DNA of 64,000 nt from Allotamlana fucoidanivorans (GCF_045788535.1 NZ_CP074074.1:3782001-3846000), one strand, 5' to 3'; numbered from the stretch's first letter, positions 14,980 to 22,546 are shown. Program-made: numbers and translations. The notes: generated by a model not told the origin, from the sequence alone.

Positions 14980-15510
14980 ATGAAAACAAAAAAACAAAAT
15001 AATTCACACATCTATTGGAATCCCTACTTTGGAGGTTTTCTTCTAGGCATTATCATCATTTTTACATTCTATTTAACAGGACGTGGCCTGGGTGCTAGTG
15101 GTGCCGTAAAAAGTACTGTTGTTACAATAGTTGATCAAGTAGCGCCAACCCATGCTGAAAACAACACCTATTACAGTCAGTTTCTTAAAGATGATGATAC
15201 CCCAATGAATACCTGGCTGGTATTTGAAGCTTTAGGGGTTATAATTGGGGCTTTTATATCGGGGAGTTTAAGCGGTAGAATTAGATGGCGCATACAGCAC
15301 TCTCCAAAAATATCAAGCAAAAGGCGACTTGTTTTTGCACTATTAGGAGGTGTATTATTCGGGCTTGGAGCACAAATTGCCAGAGGATGTACAAGTGGTG
15401 CGGCTTTAAGTGGTATGGCCGTGCTATCATCTGGCGGATTTATAACCATGTTAGCCATTTTTGGTTCTGCATTTGCCACCGCATATTTTTTTAGAAAAAA
15501 TTGGATTTAA
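14980..15510 (+). CDS. YeeE/YedE-family sulfur transport protein, first half
   Basis: A 176-residue membrane protein of the YeeE/YedE (sulf_transp) family. Visible features are TM segments near 17-37, 85-105, 118-140 and 146-170, and the family motif RGCTSGAALSG, whose Cys lies in the substrate path of thiosulfate transporters such as TsuA. A longer loop with a short periplasmic-looking segment lies after the first helix. In many bacteria the function is split over two genes, as here with the next one. It follows the PsrC-like gene by 11 bp, so uptake of a sulfur species is linked to the reductase. Confidence 0.83.
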   Translation: MKTKKQNNSHIYWNPYFGGFLLGIIIIFTFYLTGRGLGASGAVKSTVVTIVDQVAPTHAENNTYYSQFLKDDDTPMNTWLVFEALGVIIGAFISGSLSGRIRWRIQHSPKISSKRRLVFALLGGVLFGLGAQIARGCTSGAALSGMAVLSSGGFITMLAIFGSAFATAYFFRKNWI

Positions 15511-15534
15511 CAACATACTTAAACATATACAATT

Positions 15535-16128
15535 ATGGGACCATTACTTCCTAACGGCTTTATTCCTTTTGAATGGGATAGTATTATAGCCATTATTATT
15601 GGCATAGCCTTTGGCTTTGTCCTAGAGTCTTCAGGATTTTCTTCATCAAGAAAGTTAGCGGGCGTATTTTACGGCTATGACTTTGCTGTACTAAAAGTGT
15701 TTTTCACAGCCGCAGCCGTATCGGTTATCGGTATTTATTATATGGACTATTTGGGGTATCTAGATATCACACAACTATACATACACCCCACCTATTTATG
15801 GGGCGCTATTATTGGTGGTGTAATAATGGGTGTTGGATTTGTAGCTGGAGGCTTTTGCCCCGGAACAAGTTTATGTGCTGTAGCCATAGGAAAACTAGAC
15901 GCCTGGGTTTACGTATTTGGTATTATGATTGGCGTGTTTTTATTCTCTGAATTGTTTCCGCTGTTTGAGCCCATTTATGACGGCTATTTTTTAGGCAACA
16001 TTACCCTCATTGATTCATTTGGATGGAATCCATATTGGATTATATTCATATTTGCCATTATTGCCGTAGTTTCTTTCGTCATTGCAGATATTATAAGAAA
16101 GCGAGTAAAAAAAGTGTTTTACGAATAA
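15535..16128 (+). CDS. YeeE/YedE-family sulfur transport protein, second half
   Basis: A 197-residue membrane protein with five or six hydrophobic segments and two family motifs: LESSGFSSSRKLAG near the start and GGFCPGTSLCAVAIGK in the middle, the Cys of GFCPGT corresponding to the conserved thiosulfate-contacting Cys. It pairs with the preceding 176-residue protein to make a complete transporter-like unit. It ends 12 bp before the first rhodanese-like gene. Substrate could be thiosulfate, sulfide or polysulfide sulfur; the sequence does not decide. Confidence 0.83.
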   Translation: MGPLLPNGFIPFEWDSIIAIIIGIAFGFVLESSGFSSSRKLAGVFYGYDFAVLKVFFTAAAVSVIGIYYMDYLGYLDITQLYIHPTYLWGAIIGGVIMGVGFVAGGFCPGTSLCAVAIGKLDAWVYVFGIMIGVFLFSELFPLFEPIYDGYFLGNITLIDSFGWNPYWIIFIFAIIAVVSFVIADIIRKRVKKVFYE

Positions 16129-16140
16129 ACTCAAACCAAG

Positions 16141-16803
16141 ATGAATAAAAAGAATATTGCAAAAATTTTATCGTTTCGGTATATGCTCATGGCTACTGTG
16201 TTAATCATACTAGCTGGCGGATTATTGTTACTTCCAAAGCATCAAAAACAAGAAGGTATTACTTCTGAAACCTTGCTTAGCCATGCCATTAGTAACGAGC
16301 GCTACATATCAACCGACCAGATTTCGCATAAAATCATCAATGGAGATCCTTCCTTTATTTTAGTAGATGTTAGGGATGAAAAAAGTTATCAAACCTATTC
16401 ACTGCCCAATGCTATCAATATTCCGCTTCCAGAGTTGTTTAAAGATGCGCATCTTGAGTATATAAATCAGGATCAATTTGATGTTGTATTTTTCTCTAAT
16501 GATAATTTTCATGCCGATCAAGCTTGGTTGCTATGTGATCGGTTAGGGTTTAAAAATTTACGTGTACTACAAGGCGGACTAAATACATGGTTTACTACCA
16601 TTATAAACCCAAGTATCCCTTCAGAAGACCAGCCTTTGGAAGATTTTGAACGTTACAAAACCCGAAAAGCAGCCAGTATGTATTTTGGCGTTACCTACCC
16701 AGACCAAGACATCGATAATAATCTTACCGTACCTAAACCAACACCAAAAAAAATCATTACGGTACAAAAGAAAAAGAAACGTGTTGCCGAAGGTGGCTGT
16801 TAA
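16141..16803 (+). CDS. Membrane-anchored rhodanese-like protein with C-terminal GGC tail
   Basis: A 220-residue protein: a TM anchor at about 12-31, then a rhodanese domain (FILVDVRDEKSYQTYSLPNAINIPL, quoted here only by its landmarks LVDVRDE and NAINIPL) ending in LQGGLNTW. In the active-site loop, where rhodaneses have Cys after two hydrophobic residues, it reads VVFFSNDN, so the nucleophile is Ser or missing. The C-terminus is basic and low-complexity (ITVQKKKKRVAEGGC), placing a single Cys at the very end. It may bind or pass sulfane sulfur with the tail Cys instead of the loop Cys; that is a hypothesis. The domain is predicted to face the periplasm, alongside the exported reductase. Confidence 0.78.
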   Translation: MNKKNIAKILSFRYMLMATVLIILAGGLLLLPKHQKQEGITSETLLSHAISNERYISTDQISHKIINGDPSFILVDVRDEKSYQTYSLPNAINIPLPELFKDAHLEYINQDQFDVVFFSNDNFHADQAWLLCDRLGFKNLRVLQGGLNTWFTTIINPSIPSEDQPLEDFERYKTRKAASMYFGVTYPDQDIDNNLTVPKPTPKKIITVQKKKKRVAEGGC

Positions 16804-16821
16804 AAAGAAAATATAAGTATC

Positions 16822-17370
16822 ATGAAAGAACTAGAAAAAACTAAACGCATCTCAATTGCTTCAACATTATTCATTTTAGTCCTGCTTATTGGATTCTTAA
16901 CATATGAACGACCAAAAAACACCTTCACACTAAATACCAAAAGCACATTACAAGCTGTAACAAAAACAAATTATTTTGCCAGTTTAAATGACATTCAAAA
17001 TAGCAACATTGTGCTACTTGATACAAGAAGTGAGTACGAGTATAATAAAGGCCATTTAAATAATGCCATAAACATGAGTGCTCCAGATATCTTATCGGAA
17101 GAAAATCAGGAAATTTTAAAACGCATTGACGCATCAAATAAAACCCTCATTTTATATGCTGAAAATCCAGAGCAAGTAAACATCCCGTTTTTAATACTTT
17201 ATCAATTAGGCTTCAATACTATTAAATTACTTCCTATTGAAATTACTTACCACCAAAATAAATTAATCACTACCGAAGTTTCTATTGAAGCAGCCCATCA
17301 AAACATTAATGCGTTTATTGCGCAGTCAAATACAAATGTTACTTCTTCATTAAAAACACCAAAAAAGTAA
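16822..17370 (+). CDS. Second membrane-anchored rhodanese-like protein, catalytic Cys absent
   Basis: A 182-residue protein with a TM anchor at about 10-27 and a divergent rhodanese fold (VLLDTRSEYEYNKGHLNNAIN). The active-site loop is LILYAENPEQ, with Ala or Glu where Cys is expected, so it cannot be a classical sulfurtransferase. The open frame stops at TAA 17368, but the following 46 bases still resemble the tail of the preceding gene, including an out-of-frame VAEGGC followed by a stop. The protein therefore appears to have lost a GGC tail through small indels. Overall it is only distantly similar to the first rhodanese. Last gene before the moeA promoter. Confidence 0.72.
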   Translation: MKELEKTKRISIASTLFILVLLIGFLTYERPKNTFTLNTKSTLQAVTKTNYFASLNDIQNSNIVLLDTRSEYEYNKGHLNNAINMSAPDILSEENQEILKRIDASNKTLILYAENPEQVNIPFLILYQLGFNTIKLLPIEITYHQNKLITTEVSIEAAHQNINAFIAQSNTNVTSSLKTPKK

Positions 17371-17416
17371 TTACTGTACAAAAGAAAAAAAGTAGGTTGC
17401 AGAAGGTGGTTGTTAA
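17356..17416 (+). repeat. Degenerate duplicate of the GGC-tail coding segment
   Basis: From ACACCAAAAAA onward this stretch closely matches 16741-16803, the end of the first rhodanese-like gene, apart from short indels. It passes through a stop in the open frame; shifting frame twice recovers KKVITVQKKK and then VAEGGC and TAA at 17414. The nucleotide match is far better than that of the two protein domains, suggesting a recent local copy or conversion of the tail. Confidence 0.6.
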
Positions 17417-17498
17417 ATAAATGAAAAATTAAAGCAACTTAAAAAAGATAGCCTACTAAAAAAACTGTATATCTTTTGATTAGATTCCAGACAAAAAC

Positions 17499-17522
17499 CG
17501 TTATATTTGCTAAAACATAACG
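17499..17522 (+). promoter_or_regulatory. ModE-type box over the moeA promoter
   Basis: Arms CGTTAT and ATAACG are separated by 12 bp; the extended left arm CGTTATATT and right arm ACATAACG agree with the Escherichia coli ModE operator pattern. A TAnnTTTG minus-7 box (TATATTTG, 17502-17509) lies wholly inside, so binding would block transcription. The ATG of moeA is 8 bp downstream. A gene for a ModE-like DNA-binding protein is the second gene of this operon. Confidence 0.7.
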
Positions 17523-17530
17523 ATTAATCT

Positions 17531-18706
17531 ATGATTTCTATTTCAGAGGCCATTTCTATTGTAAAACAGCACGGCAAACCATTATTGAAAACCACCATCA
17601 AACCTATTGAAAAGGCAGGTGGTTATAAGTTAGCCGAAGACGTTATATCTCCTATAAATATGCCTCCGTTTAGGCAATCGGCTATGGATGGTTATGCTTT
17701 AAACCTACATGATAATTTATCCTATCAGCTTATAGGTGAAGTAAAAGCCGGTGATACCCATCAACCTGTTTTACAGAAAGGCGATGCTGTTAGAATCTTT
17801 ACAGGCGCCCCTGTTCCTGAAACCGCCAATGCGGTTATGATGCAAGAAAAAGTTATTAATGCAGGTACCAAAATTACAATTGATCACCAACTAGATTTAG
17901 AACATAATATTCGTCCACTAGGCGAACAGGTAAAAGCGGGTACAGTTGCGCTTAAAAAAGACACAAAACTAACACCAGCAGCCATTGGCTTTTTAACGTC
18001 TTTAGGCATTTCTACGGTGATGGTTTACAAAAAACCTACCATTGCTATTGTTACCACTGGAAATGAATTGATTGAACCAGGACAGCATTTAGATTATGGA
18101 AAGATTTATGAGAGTAACTCAAAAATGCTATTGAGTGCCTTATATCAACTAAAATATTATGATGTTACCATTTTTAAAGTCGAAGACGATTACAAAAAAA
18201 CAGTAGCGCAACTAAATACCGTTATTAACACCAATGATTTGGTACTTATTACAGGAGGCATTTCTGTTGGTGATTATGATTTTGTTGGCAAAGCACTAAA
18301 CGAATTACAGGTTAAAGAGCTATTTTATAAAGTAAAACAAAAACCAGGCAAACCACTTTTCTATGGAAAAAAACATCATACACATGTTTTTGCGCTTCCC
18401 GGAAATCCTGCTGCAGCTCTTTCTTGTTTTTACATTTACGTATATATCACGTTACAAAAGATGATGCATCATCATCAAACCGAATTACCTAAAACAAAAG
18501 CCATATCTGCTTCAAACTTTATAAAACGAGGCGATCGGCCACAATTTTTAAAAGGTATTTTTGATGGTGATTGTGTTGACATTTTAGACGGACAAAACTC
18601 TTCCATGCTTCAAACGTTTGCCCTTGCTAATGCCTTAGTATTAGTGCCAGCCGAAATTGAAACGATTGAAATAAAAGACCTGGTAGATGTTATTTTACTC
18701 CCTTAA
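17531..18706 (+). CDS. moeA: Molybdopterin molybdenumtransferase MoeA
   Basis: A 391-residue MoeA: inserts molybdate into adenylylated molybdopterin. Landmarks are PPFRQSAMDGYAL near residue 45, the IFTGAPVPETANAV segment, TTGNELIEPG and SNSKML of the MogA-like domain, GGISVGDYDFV, and LPGNPAAALSCFYIYV. Length and domain order are normal for the family. It opens a dense molybdenum-cofactor operon running to moaA, with intergenic gaps from 1 to 11 bp in its first half. The ModE-type box overlapping its promoter points to repression when molybdate is sufficient. Confidence 0.95.
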   Translation: MISISEAISIVKQHGKPLLKTTIKPIEKAGGYKLAEDVISPINMPPFRQSAMDGYALNLHDNLSYQLIGEVKAGDTHQPVLQKGDAVRIFTGAPVPETANAVMMQEKVINAGTKITIDHQLDLEHNIRPLGEQVKAGTVALKKDTKLTPAAIGFLTSLGISTVMVYKKPTIAIVTTGNELIEPGQHLDYGKIYESNSKMLLSALYQLKYYDVTIFKVEDDYKKTVAQLNTVINTNDLVLITGGISVGDYDFVGKALNELQVKELFYKVKQKPGKPLFYGKKHHTHVFALPGNPAAALSCFYIYVYITLQKMMHHHQTELPKTKAISASNFIKRGDRPQFLKGIFDGDCVDILDGQNSSMLQTFALANALVLVPAEIETIEIKDLVDVILLP

Positions 18707-18717
18707 AACAGATTAGC

Positions 18718-19056
18718 ATGAAGTATAAAATTAAAAGTAGAATATGGATTGAAACCAATAATAATGTACTTCTTGGAGAAGGGCGAGTTCATTTATTAAA
18801 AGCCATTCAAGAGACAGGCTCGCTTTCAAAGGCAGCTAAATCCTTAAACATTTCATACAAAAAAGCTTGGCAATTACTTGATTCTGTAAACAAATCAGCA
18901 AAAAAACCAGTCACCATAAATAGTGTTGGCGGAAAAGATGGTGGTGGTACCGAACTTACTGATTACGGCAAGTCACTCGTAGCCGCTTTTGATGAAATTA
19001 ATAAAAACTGTTGGGCTTTTTTAGATAAACAGATTGAAAAAATAGAACGAATTTAA
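18718..19056 (+). CDS. modE: ModE-like winged-helix regulator lacking molybdate-binding domains
   Basis: A 112-residue protein consisting only of the ModE N-terminal LysR-type winged helix (GRVHLLKAIQETGSLSKAAK, then SYKKAWQLLDSVN and the wing GGKDGGGTELTDYGKSL). The TOBE/Mop domains that bind molybdate in E. coli ModE are absent. It may sense molybdate through a partner, act constitutively, or respond to cofactor. Its natural target is probably the ModE-type box 1.2 kb upstream before moeA, making the operon autoregulated. The next gene starts 1 bp after its stop. Confidence 0.82.
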   Translation: MKYKIKSRIWIETNNNVLLGEGRVHLLKAIQETGSLSKAAKSLNISYKKAWQLLDSVNKSAKKPVTINSVGGKDGGGTELTDYGKSLVAAFDEINKNCWAFLDKQIEKIERI

Positions 19057-19057
19057 T

Positions 19058-19798
19058 ATGCTAAAAACGGAAAACATATACATTTTTTTAGCGATATTAC
19101 CCGTTGTATCGTTTTTATATTCTAGTGTGGGGCATGGTGGCGCAAGTGGTTATTTAGCTCTAATGGCTTTATTTTCATTTGCTCCAGAAAACATGAAACC
19201 TACTGCCCTTTTACTCAATCTCTTTGTTGCAGGTATATCCTTTTATTATTACTATAAGGAAGGTTTTTTCAATAAAAAGTTATTTCTAGCTTTTGCAATA
19301 GCCTCTATCCCTCTGGCCTTTTTAGGGGGGACCATAGAAGTAGATGCCTCCATATATAAAAAAATACTTGCCGTGTTACTCATCTTCGCTATACTTAAAA
19401 TGCTTAATGTGTTTGGTAAAGAAAGTACCCACATAAAGAAAGTAACATTATGGCAAGGCCTTTTGGTTGGCGGGCTTATAGGTTTTTTTTCGGGGCTCAT
19501 TGGTATTGGTGGGGGCATCATTTTAAGTCCGGTAATTTTGCTTTTACATTGGGGCAAAATGAAAGAAGCCGCTGCCGTGTCTGCCTTATTTATTTGGGTT
19601 AACTCCGCTGCTGGACTCATAGGACAACTAAGCACAGGTATAACTTTAGAAAAAGAATCCTTTTTATTAGTTGCCATTGCTCTTATTGGCGGAATTCTTG
19701 GAGGTTATTATGGCAGTAAAAAAATGAACAATAAACGCTTAAGACACATTTTAGCTTTTGTATTAATAATAGCTTCTATTAAACTATTTTTTACTTAA
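19058..19798 (+). CDS. TauE/SafE-family membrane transporter
   Basis: A 246-residue membrane protein with about eight hydrophobic segments and the family features SSVGHGGASGYLALM at the start and GLIGIGGGIILSPVILLLHWG in the middle (DUF81/TauE/SafE). Members export sulfite, sulfonate or other organic sulfur anions; substrates are usually unproven. Placed between modE and mobA inside the cofactor operon, it might move molybdate, sulfite or sulfur compounds. No ModABC molybdate permease is present in the window, so a molybdate role is conceivable but not supported by any family data I know. Confidence 0.8.
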   Translation: MLKTENIYIFLAILPVVSFLYSSVGHGGASGYLALMALFSFAPENMKPTALLLNLFVAGISFYYYYKEGFFNKKLFLAFAIASIPLAFLGGTIEVDASIYKKILAVLLIFAILKMLNVFGKESTHIKKVTLWQGLLVGGLIGFFSGLIGIGGGIILSPVILLLHWGKMKEAAAVSALFIWVNSAAGLIGQLSTGITLEKESFLLVAIALIGGILGGYYGSKKMNNKRLRHILAFVLIIASIKLFFT

Positions 19799-20383
19799 AT
19801 GATTCAAAGAAAAGACATAACTGGTATCGTTTTATCTGGAGGAAAAAGTTCAAGAATGGGAACCGATAAAGGCCGACTCATGTTAAAGGAAAAGGCATTT
19901 GTACAATATAGCCTAGATGCCTTAAAACCATTAGTTTCTGAAATTTTCATAGTCTCTGACATTCCTGAATATGATACGTTTGGCTATAAAAGAGTTACCG
20001 ATTTAGTTAAAAATGCAGGTCCTGTAGCAGGTATTTGCTCTGGGCTTGAGGCTTCAAAAACGGACTACAACCTGATACTTAGTTGTGATATTCCGCTTAT
20101 CACATCTACTATTTTAGAAAAGCTTATCCATAGCGTAGAAGATGATGCAGATATTATTCAAATAGAAAGTCAAGGTAAATCTATGCCGCTCATTGCGCTT
20201 TACAAAAAATCTTGCCTGACTCCATTTTCAAGATTATTAAAAAGTGGGGAACGGCGTTTGCGTGTAGCCGTAAATACTTGTAAAGTGAAAAATATCGTTT
20301 TAACTAAAAATGAACAGATTACTACCATGAATGTGAATACTAAAGACGAATTAACACAGATAAAACATGCTTATAACGATTAA
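19799..20383 (+). CDS. mobA: Molybdenum cofactor guanylyltransferase MobA
   Basis: A 194-residue nucleotidyltransferase. The N-terminal signature is VLSGGKSSRMGTDKG, with the later LSCDIPLI segment. It links GMP to Mo-molybdopterin to make MGD, needed by NapA, NasA, the Psr-like and the YdeP-like enzymes. It starts 1 bp after the preceding stop. A distinct cytidylyltransferase, MocA, serves the Mo-hydroxylase at 49393-50019. Confidence 0.92.
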   Translation: MIQRKDITGIVLSGGKSSRMGTDKGRLMLKEKAFVQYSLDALKPLVSEIFIVSDIPEYDTFGYKRVTDLVKNAGPVAGICSGLEASKTDYNLILSCDIPLITSTILEKLIHSVEDDADIIQIESQGKSMPLIALYKKSCLTPFSRLLKSGERRLRVAVNTCKVKNIVLTKNEQITTMNVNTKDELTQIKHAYND

Positions 20384-20600
20384 ATATTTTGGTCAAATAG
20401 CCGAGGTTACTCAAAAGAACGAGGAACAGATAGAAACATCAGCCAGTCATATTTCTGAGTTACTCGATGCTTTAAACCAAAAGTATAAAGAACTAAAAAA
20501 CAAAGATTTTCAAATAGCTCAAAATCAAGAGCTAGTAGCTACTGAAACCAAACTTTCAGGTGCCGAAATCGCTTTACTTCCACCATTTTCAGGAGGTTAA
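20367..20600 (+). CDS. moaD: Molybdopterin synthase small subunit MoaD
   Basis: A 77-residue ubiquitin-fold sulfur carrier ending in PFSGG, the Gly-Gly that is adenylylated by MoeB and converted to a thiocarboxylate. It overlaps the end of mobA by 17 bp and precedes moeB by 5 bp. With MoaE (21693-22136) it forms molybdopterin synthase. Confidence 0.9.
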   Translation: MLITIKYFGQIAEVTQKNEEQIETSASHISELLDALNQKYKELKNKDFQIAQNQELVATETKLSGAEIALLPPFSGG

Positions 20601-20605
20601 TAATT

Positions 20606-21703
20606 ATGACAAGATATAGCCGACATATTATATTACCAGAAATTGGTGAACAAGGACAAGACAAAATTAATCAAGCTAAAGTTTTGGTTGTTGGAGCGGG
20701 AGGTCTTGGTTGCCCTGTATTACAGTACCTTACGGCCGCTGGCGTGGGTACTATTGGCATTATTGATTTTGATGCGGTAGAACTATCTAATTTACAACGC
20801 CAAGTACTTTTTGGTGCGTCTGTTTTAGGTAAAAACAAAGCTATTGCTGCAAAAGAACGGCTTCAAGATTTAAATTCTGAGGTTTCTATCAAAACTTACC
20901 CTGAAGCATTAACACACCAAAATGCAATCAAGTTATTTCAAAAGTATGATATTATAATAGATGGATCTGATAATTTTGAAACACGTTATTTAGTAAACGA
21001 TGCTTGTATTTTGACTAATAAACCTTTGGTATTTGGTGCTATATATAAATTTGAAGGACAAGTCTCTGTATTTAATTATAAAAACGGACCAAGTTATCGT
21101 TGTGTTTTTCCGTCGCCTCCAAAAAAGGATGCTGTACCTAACTGCGCTGACATGGGAGTAATTGGGGTGCTACCTGGCATAATAGGAAACATGCAAGCTA
21201 ATGAAGTGCTTAAAATCATATTAGATTTAGGCTCTGTATTATCAGGCCGCATACTCTACTATAATGCTCTAACTGCCAAAACCTCAACTTTAAAGATTCG
21301 TAGAAATGAAACAGCTATTCAAATGGTTTTAACTGCAGGATATCAGTTTCAAAATAAAACGATAAATATAAGTTGTCCTTCAAACGACAAAACGATTGCC
21401 ATAGCTGATATTGATTTTGATGAAAACATCCAATTTATAGATGTCCGTGAGCATCATGAGCAACCAAAGGTATTAGGATTACCCGTAACACAGCTACCGT
21501 TAAGTCAATTTCAAAATGGACTAAAAAGCATTGAACCAAACAAAAAGAAAATCCTGTTTTGCCAATCAGGTATTCGAAGTCAAAAAGCACTTAATATTTT
21601 AATACAGCACAATATTAACAATGTTTTTAGTTTAAAAGAAGGCGCCAACGCACTTAACATTTACATTAAAGAAACACAAAAAACACTTCATCATGACAAT
21701 TAA
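20606..21703 (+). CDS. moeB: MoeB/ThiF-type adenylyltransferase fused to a rhodanese domain
   Basis: A 365-residue E1-like enzyme: adenylation domain at 1-240 (VVGAGGLGCPVLQYLTAAG, DFDAVELSNLQRQ) and a C-terminal rhodanese domain with an intact loop KILFCQSGIRSQKAL. This MOCS3-like layout activates MoaD and may also supply the sulfur. In E. coli MoeB zinc is held by two CxxC pairs; here the first reads SYRC and I see no second pair, so structural zinc may be absent. The rhodanese Cys is present, unlike in the two membrane-anchored rhodanese-like proteins upstream. Confidence 0.9.
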   Translation: MTRYSRHIILPEIGEQGQDKINQAKVLVVGAGGLGCPVLQYLTAAGVGTIGIIDFDAVELSNLQRQVLFGASVLGKNKAIAAKERLQDLNSEVSIKTYPEALTHQNAIKLFQKYDIIIDGSDNFETRYLVNDACILTNKPLVFGAIYKFEGQVSVFNYKNGPSYRCVFPSPPKKDAVPNCADMGVIGVLPGIIGNMQANEVLKIILDLGSVLSGRILYYNALTAKTSTLKIRRNETAIQMVLTAGYQFQNKTINISCPSNDKTIAIADIDFDENIQFIDVREHHEQPKVLGLPVTQLPLSQFQNGLKSIEPNKKKILFCQSGIRSQKALNILIQHNINNVFSLKEGANALNIYIKETQKTLHHDN

Positions 21704-22136
21704 AAAACCAAAAAATGTTTTTATAGAAGGACCGATAAGTTCAGACTTTATAGGAAACTCAATTTATAAACATCAAACCAAAACCAGTATTGGCGCTCAT
21801 AACATTTTTCTTGGGCAAGTTAGATCAGATGATATTGATGGCAAAAAAGTAGCCGCAATTGAATATACCGCTTATGAAGATATGGCCAACCAAACTTTTC
21901 ATAATATTAGAGAAGCGGCCTTTGAGAAATTCGATTTAACTTGCATGCATATATACCATAGTTTAGGAGTTGTTAAAGCTGGAGAAATATGTTTGTTTGT
22001 ATTTGTATCCTCTCCAAGACGAAAAGCAGTGTTTGAAGCTTTAGAGTTTATTGTAGAAGCTATAAAAGCTGATGCGCCTGTTTTTGGGAAAGAAATTTTT
22101 GAAGACGCCTCTCACCAATGGAAGGTTAATAATTGA
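21693..22136 (+). CDS. moaE: Molybdopterin synthase large subunit MoaE
   Basis: A 147-residue MoaE. Landmarks are GAHNIFLGQVRSDDIDGKKV, YTAYEDMA, IYHSLGVVKAGEICLFVFV and the C-terminal region IKADAPVFGKEIFED with the catalytic lysines. It converts precursor Z (cPMP) to molybdopterin with MoaD thiocarboxylate. It overlaps moeB by 11 bp. Its stop codon lies in the first copy of an ATTGATAATTGA repeat. Confidence 0.92.
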   Translation: MTIKKPKNVFIEGPISSDFIGNSIYKHQTKTSIGAHNIFLGQVRSDDIDGKKVAAIEYTAYEDMANQTFHNIREAAFEKFDLTCMHIYHSLGVVKAGEICLFVFVSSPRRKAVFEALEFIVEAIKADAPVFGKEIFEDASHQWKVNN

Positions 22137-22157
22137 TAATTGACTATTGATAATTGA
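22132..22157 (+). repeat. Direct repeat ATTGATAATTGA before the four-helix-bundle gene
   Basis: The 12-bp unit occurs at 22132-22143 and 22146-22157. Such AT-rich short repeats are often found next to four-helix-bundle (23S rRNA intervening-sequence type) genes in Bacteroidota. It could be a trace of the insertion of that gene between moaE and moaCB. Confidence 0.5.
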
Positions 22158-22164
22158 TTTTTTT

Positions 22165-22512
22165 ATGAAAGAACAATTAAAAAGTAGAACTAAAATATTT
22201 GCTAACAATTGTGTTAAAATTACGGGGTTATTACCAAATACGTACTTAGCCAATCATATAAAAGGACAGCTTATTAGATCTTCAACTTCGGTTGCTACCA
22301 ATTATAGAGCAACTTTTATAGCACAATCTAAAGCTAGTTTTGTATCAAAAATCAGTATTGTCATTGAAGAAATAGATGAATCAAATTTTTGGCTAGAATT
22401 TGCATTAGATGAAAATTTAATTCAAAATAAAAACTTAGAATTTTTATGAAAAGAATCCAAAGAATTGACGGCAATCTTTATGGCTTCTAGAAAAACTGCA
22501 AGTACAAAATAA
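22165..22512 (+). pseudogene. Four-helix-bundle protein gene with in-frame TGA
   Basis: Start at ATG 22165 (MKEQLKSRTKIFANNCVKI). The sequence matches the four-helix-bundle family (TIGR02436, 23S rRNA intervening-sequence protein), normally about 115-120 residues. The frame stops at TGA 22447-22449 after LEFL, but reading on in the same frame gives KESKELTAIFMASRKTASTK and a stop at 22510, exactly the usual end of the family. A single nonsense codon therefore removes the last helix. It lies inside the molybdenum-cofactor operon without functional connection; it is probably a decaying insertion. Confidence 0.7.
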
Positions 22513-22546
22513 TCAATTTTATATTACAAATATTCAATTTCACAAA

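Noticed and set aside
16822..17370. Active sulfurtransferase
   Set aside because: The active-site loop lacks Cys, so enzymatic rhodanese activity is unlikely despite the fold.
22447..22449. Selenocysteine at the TGA
   Set aside because: The family has no Cys or Sec at this position and no selenocysteine machinery was seen; a nonsense mutation is simpler.
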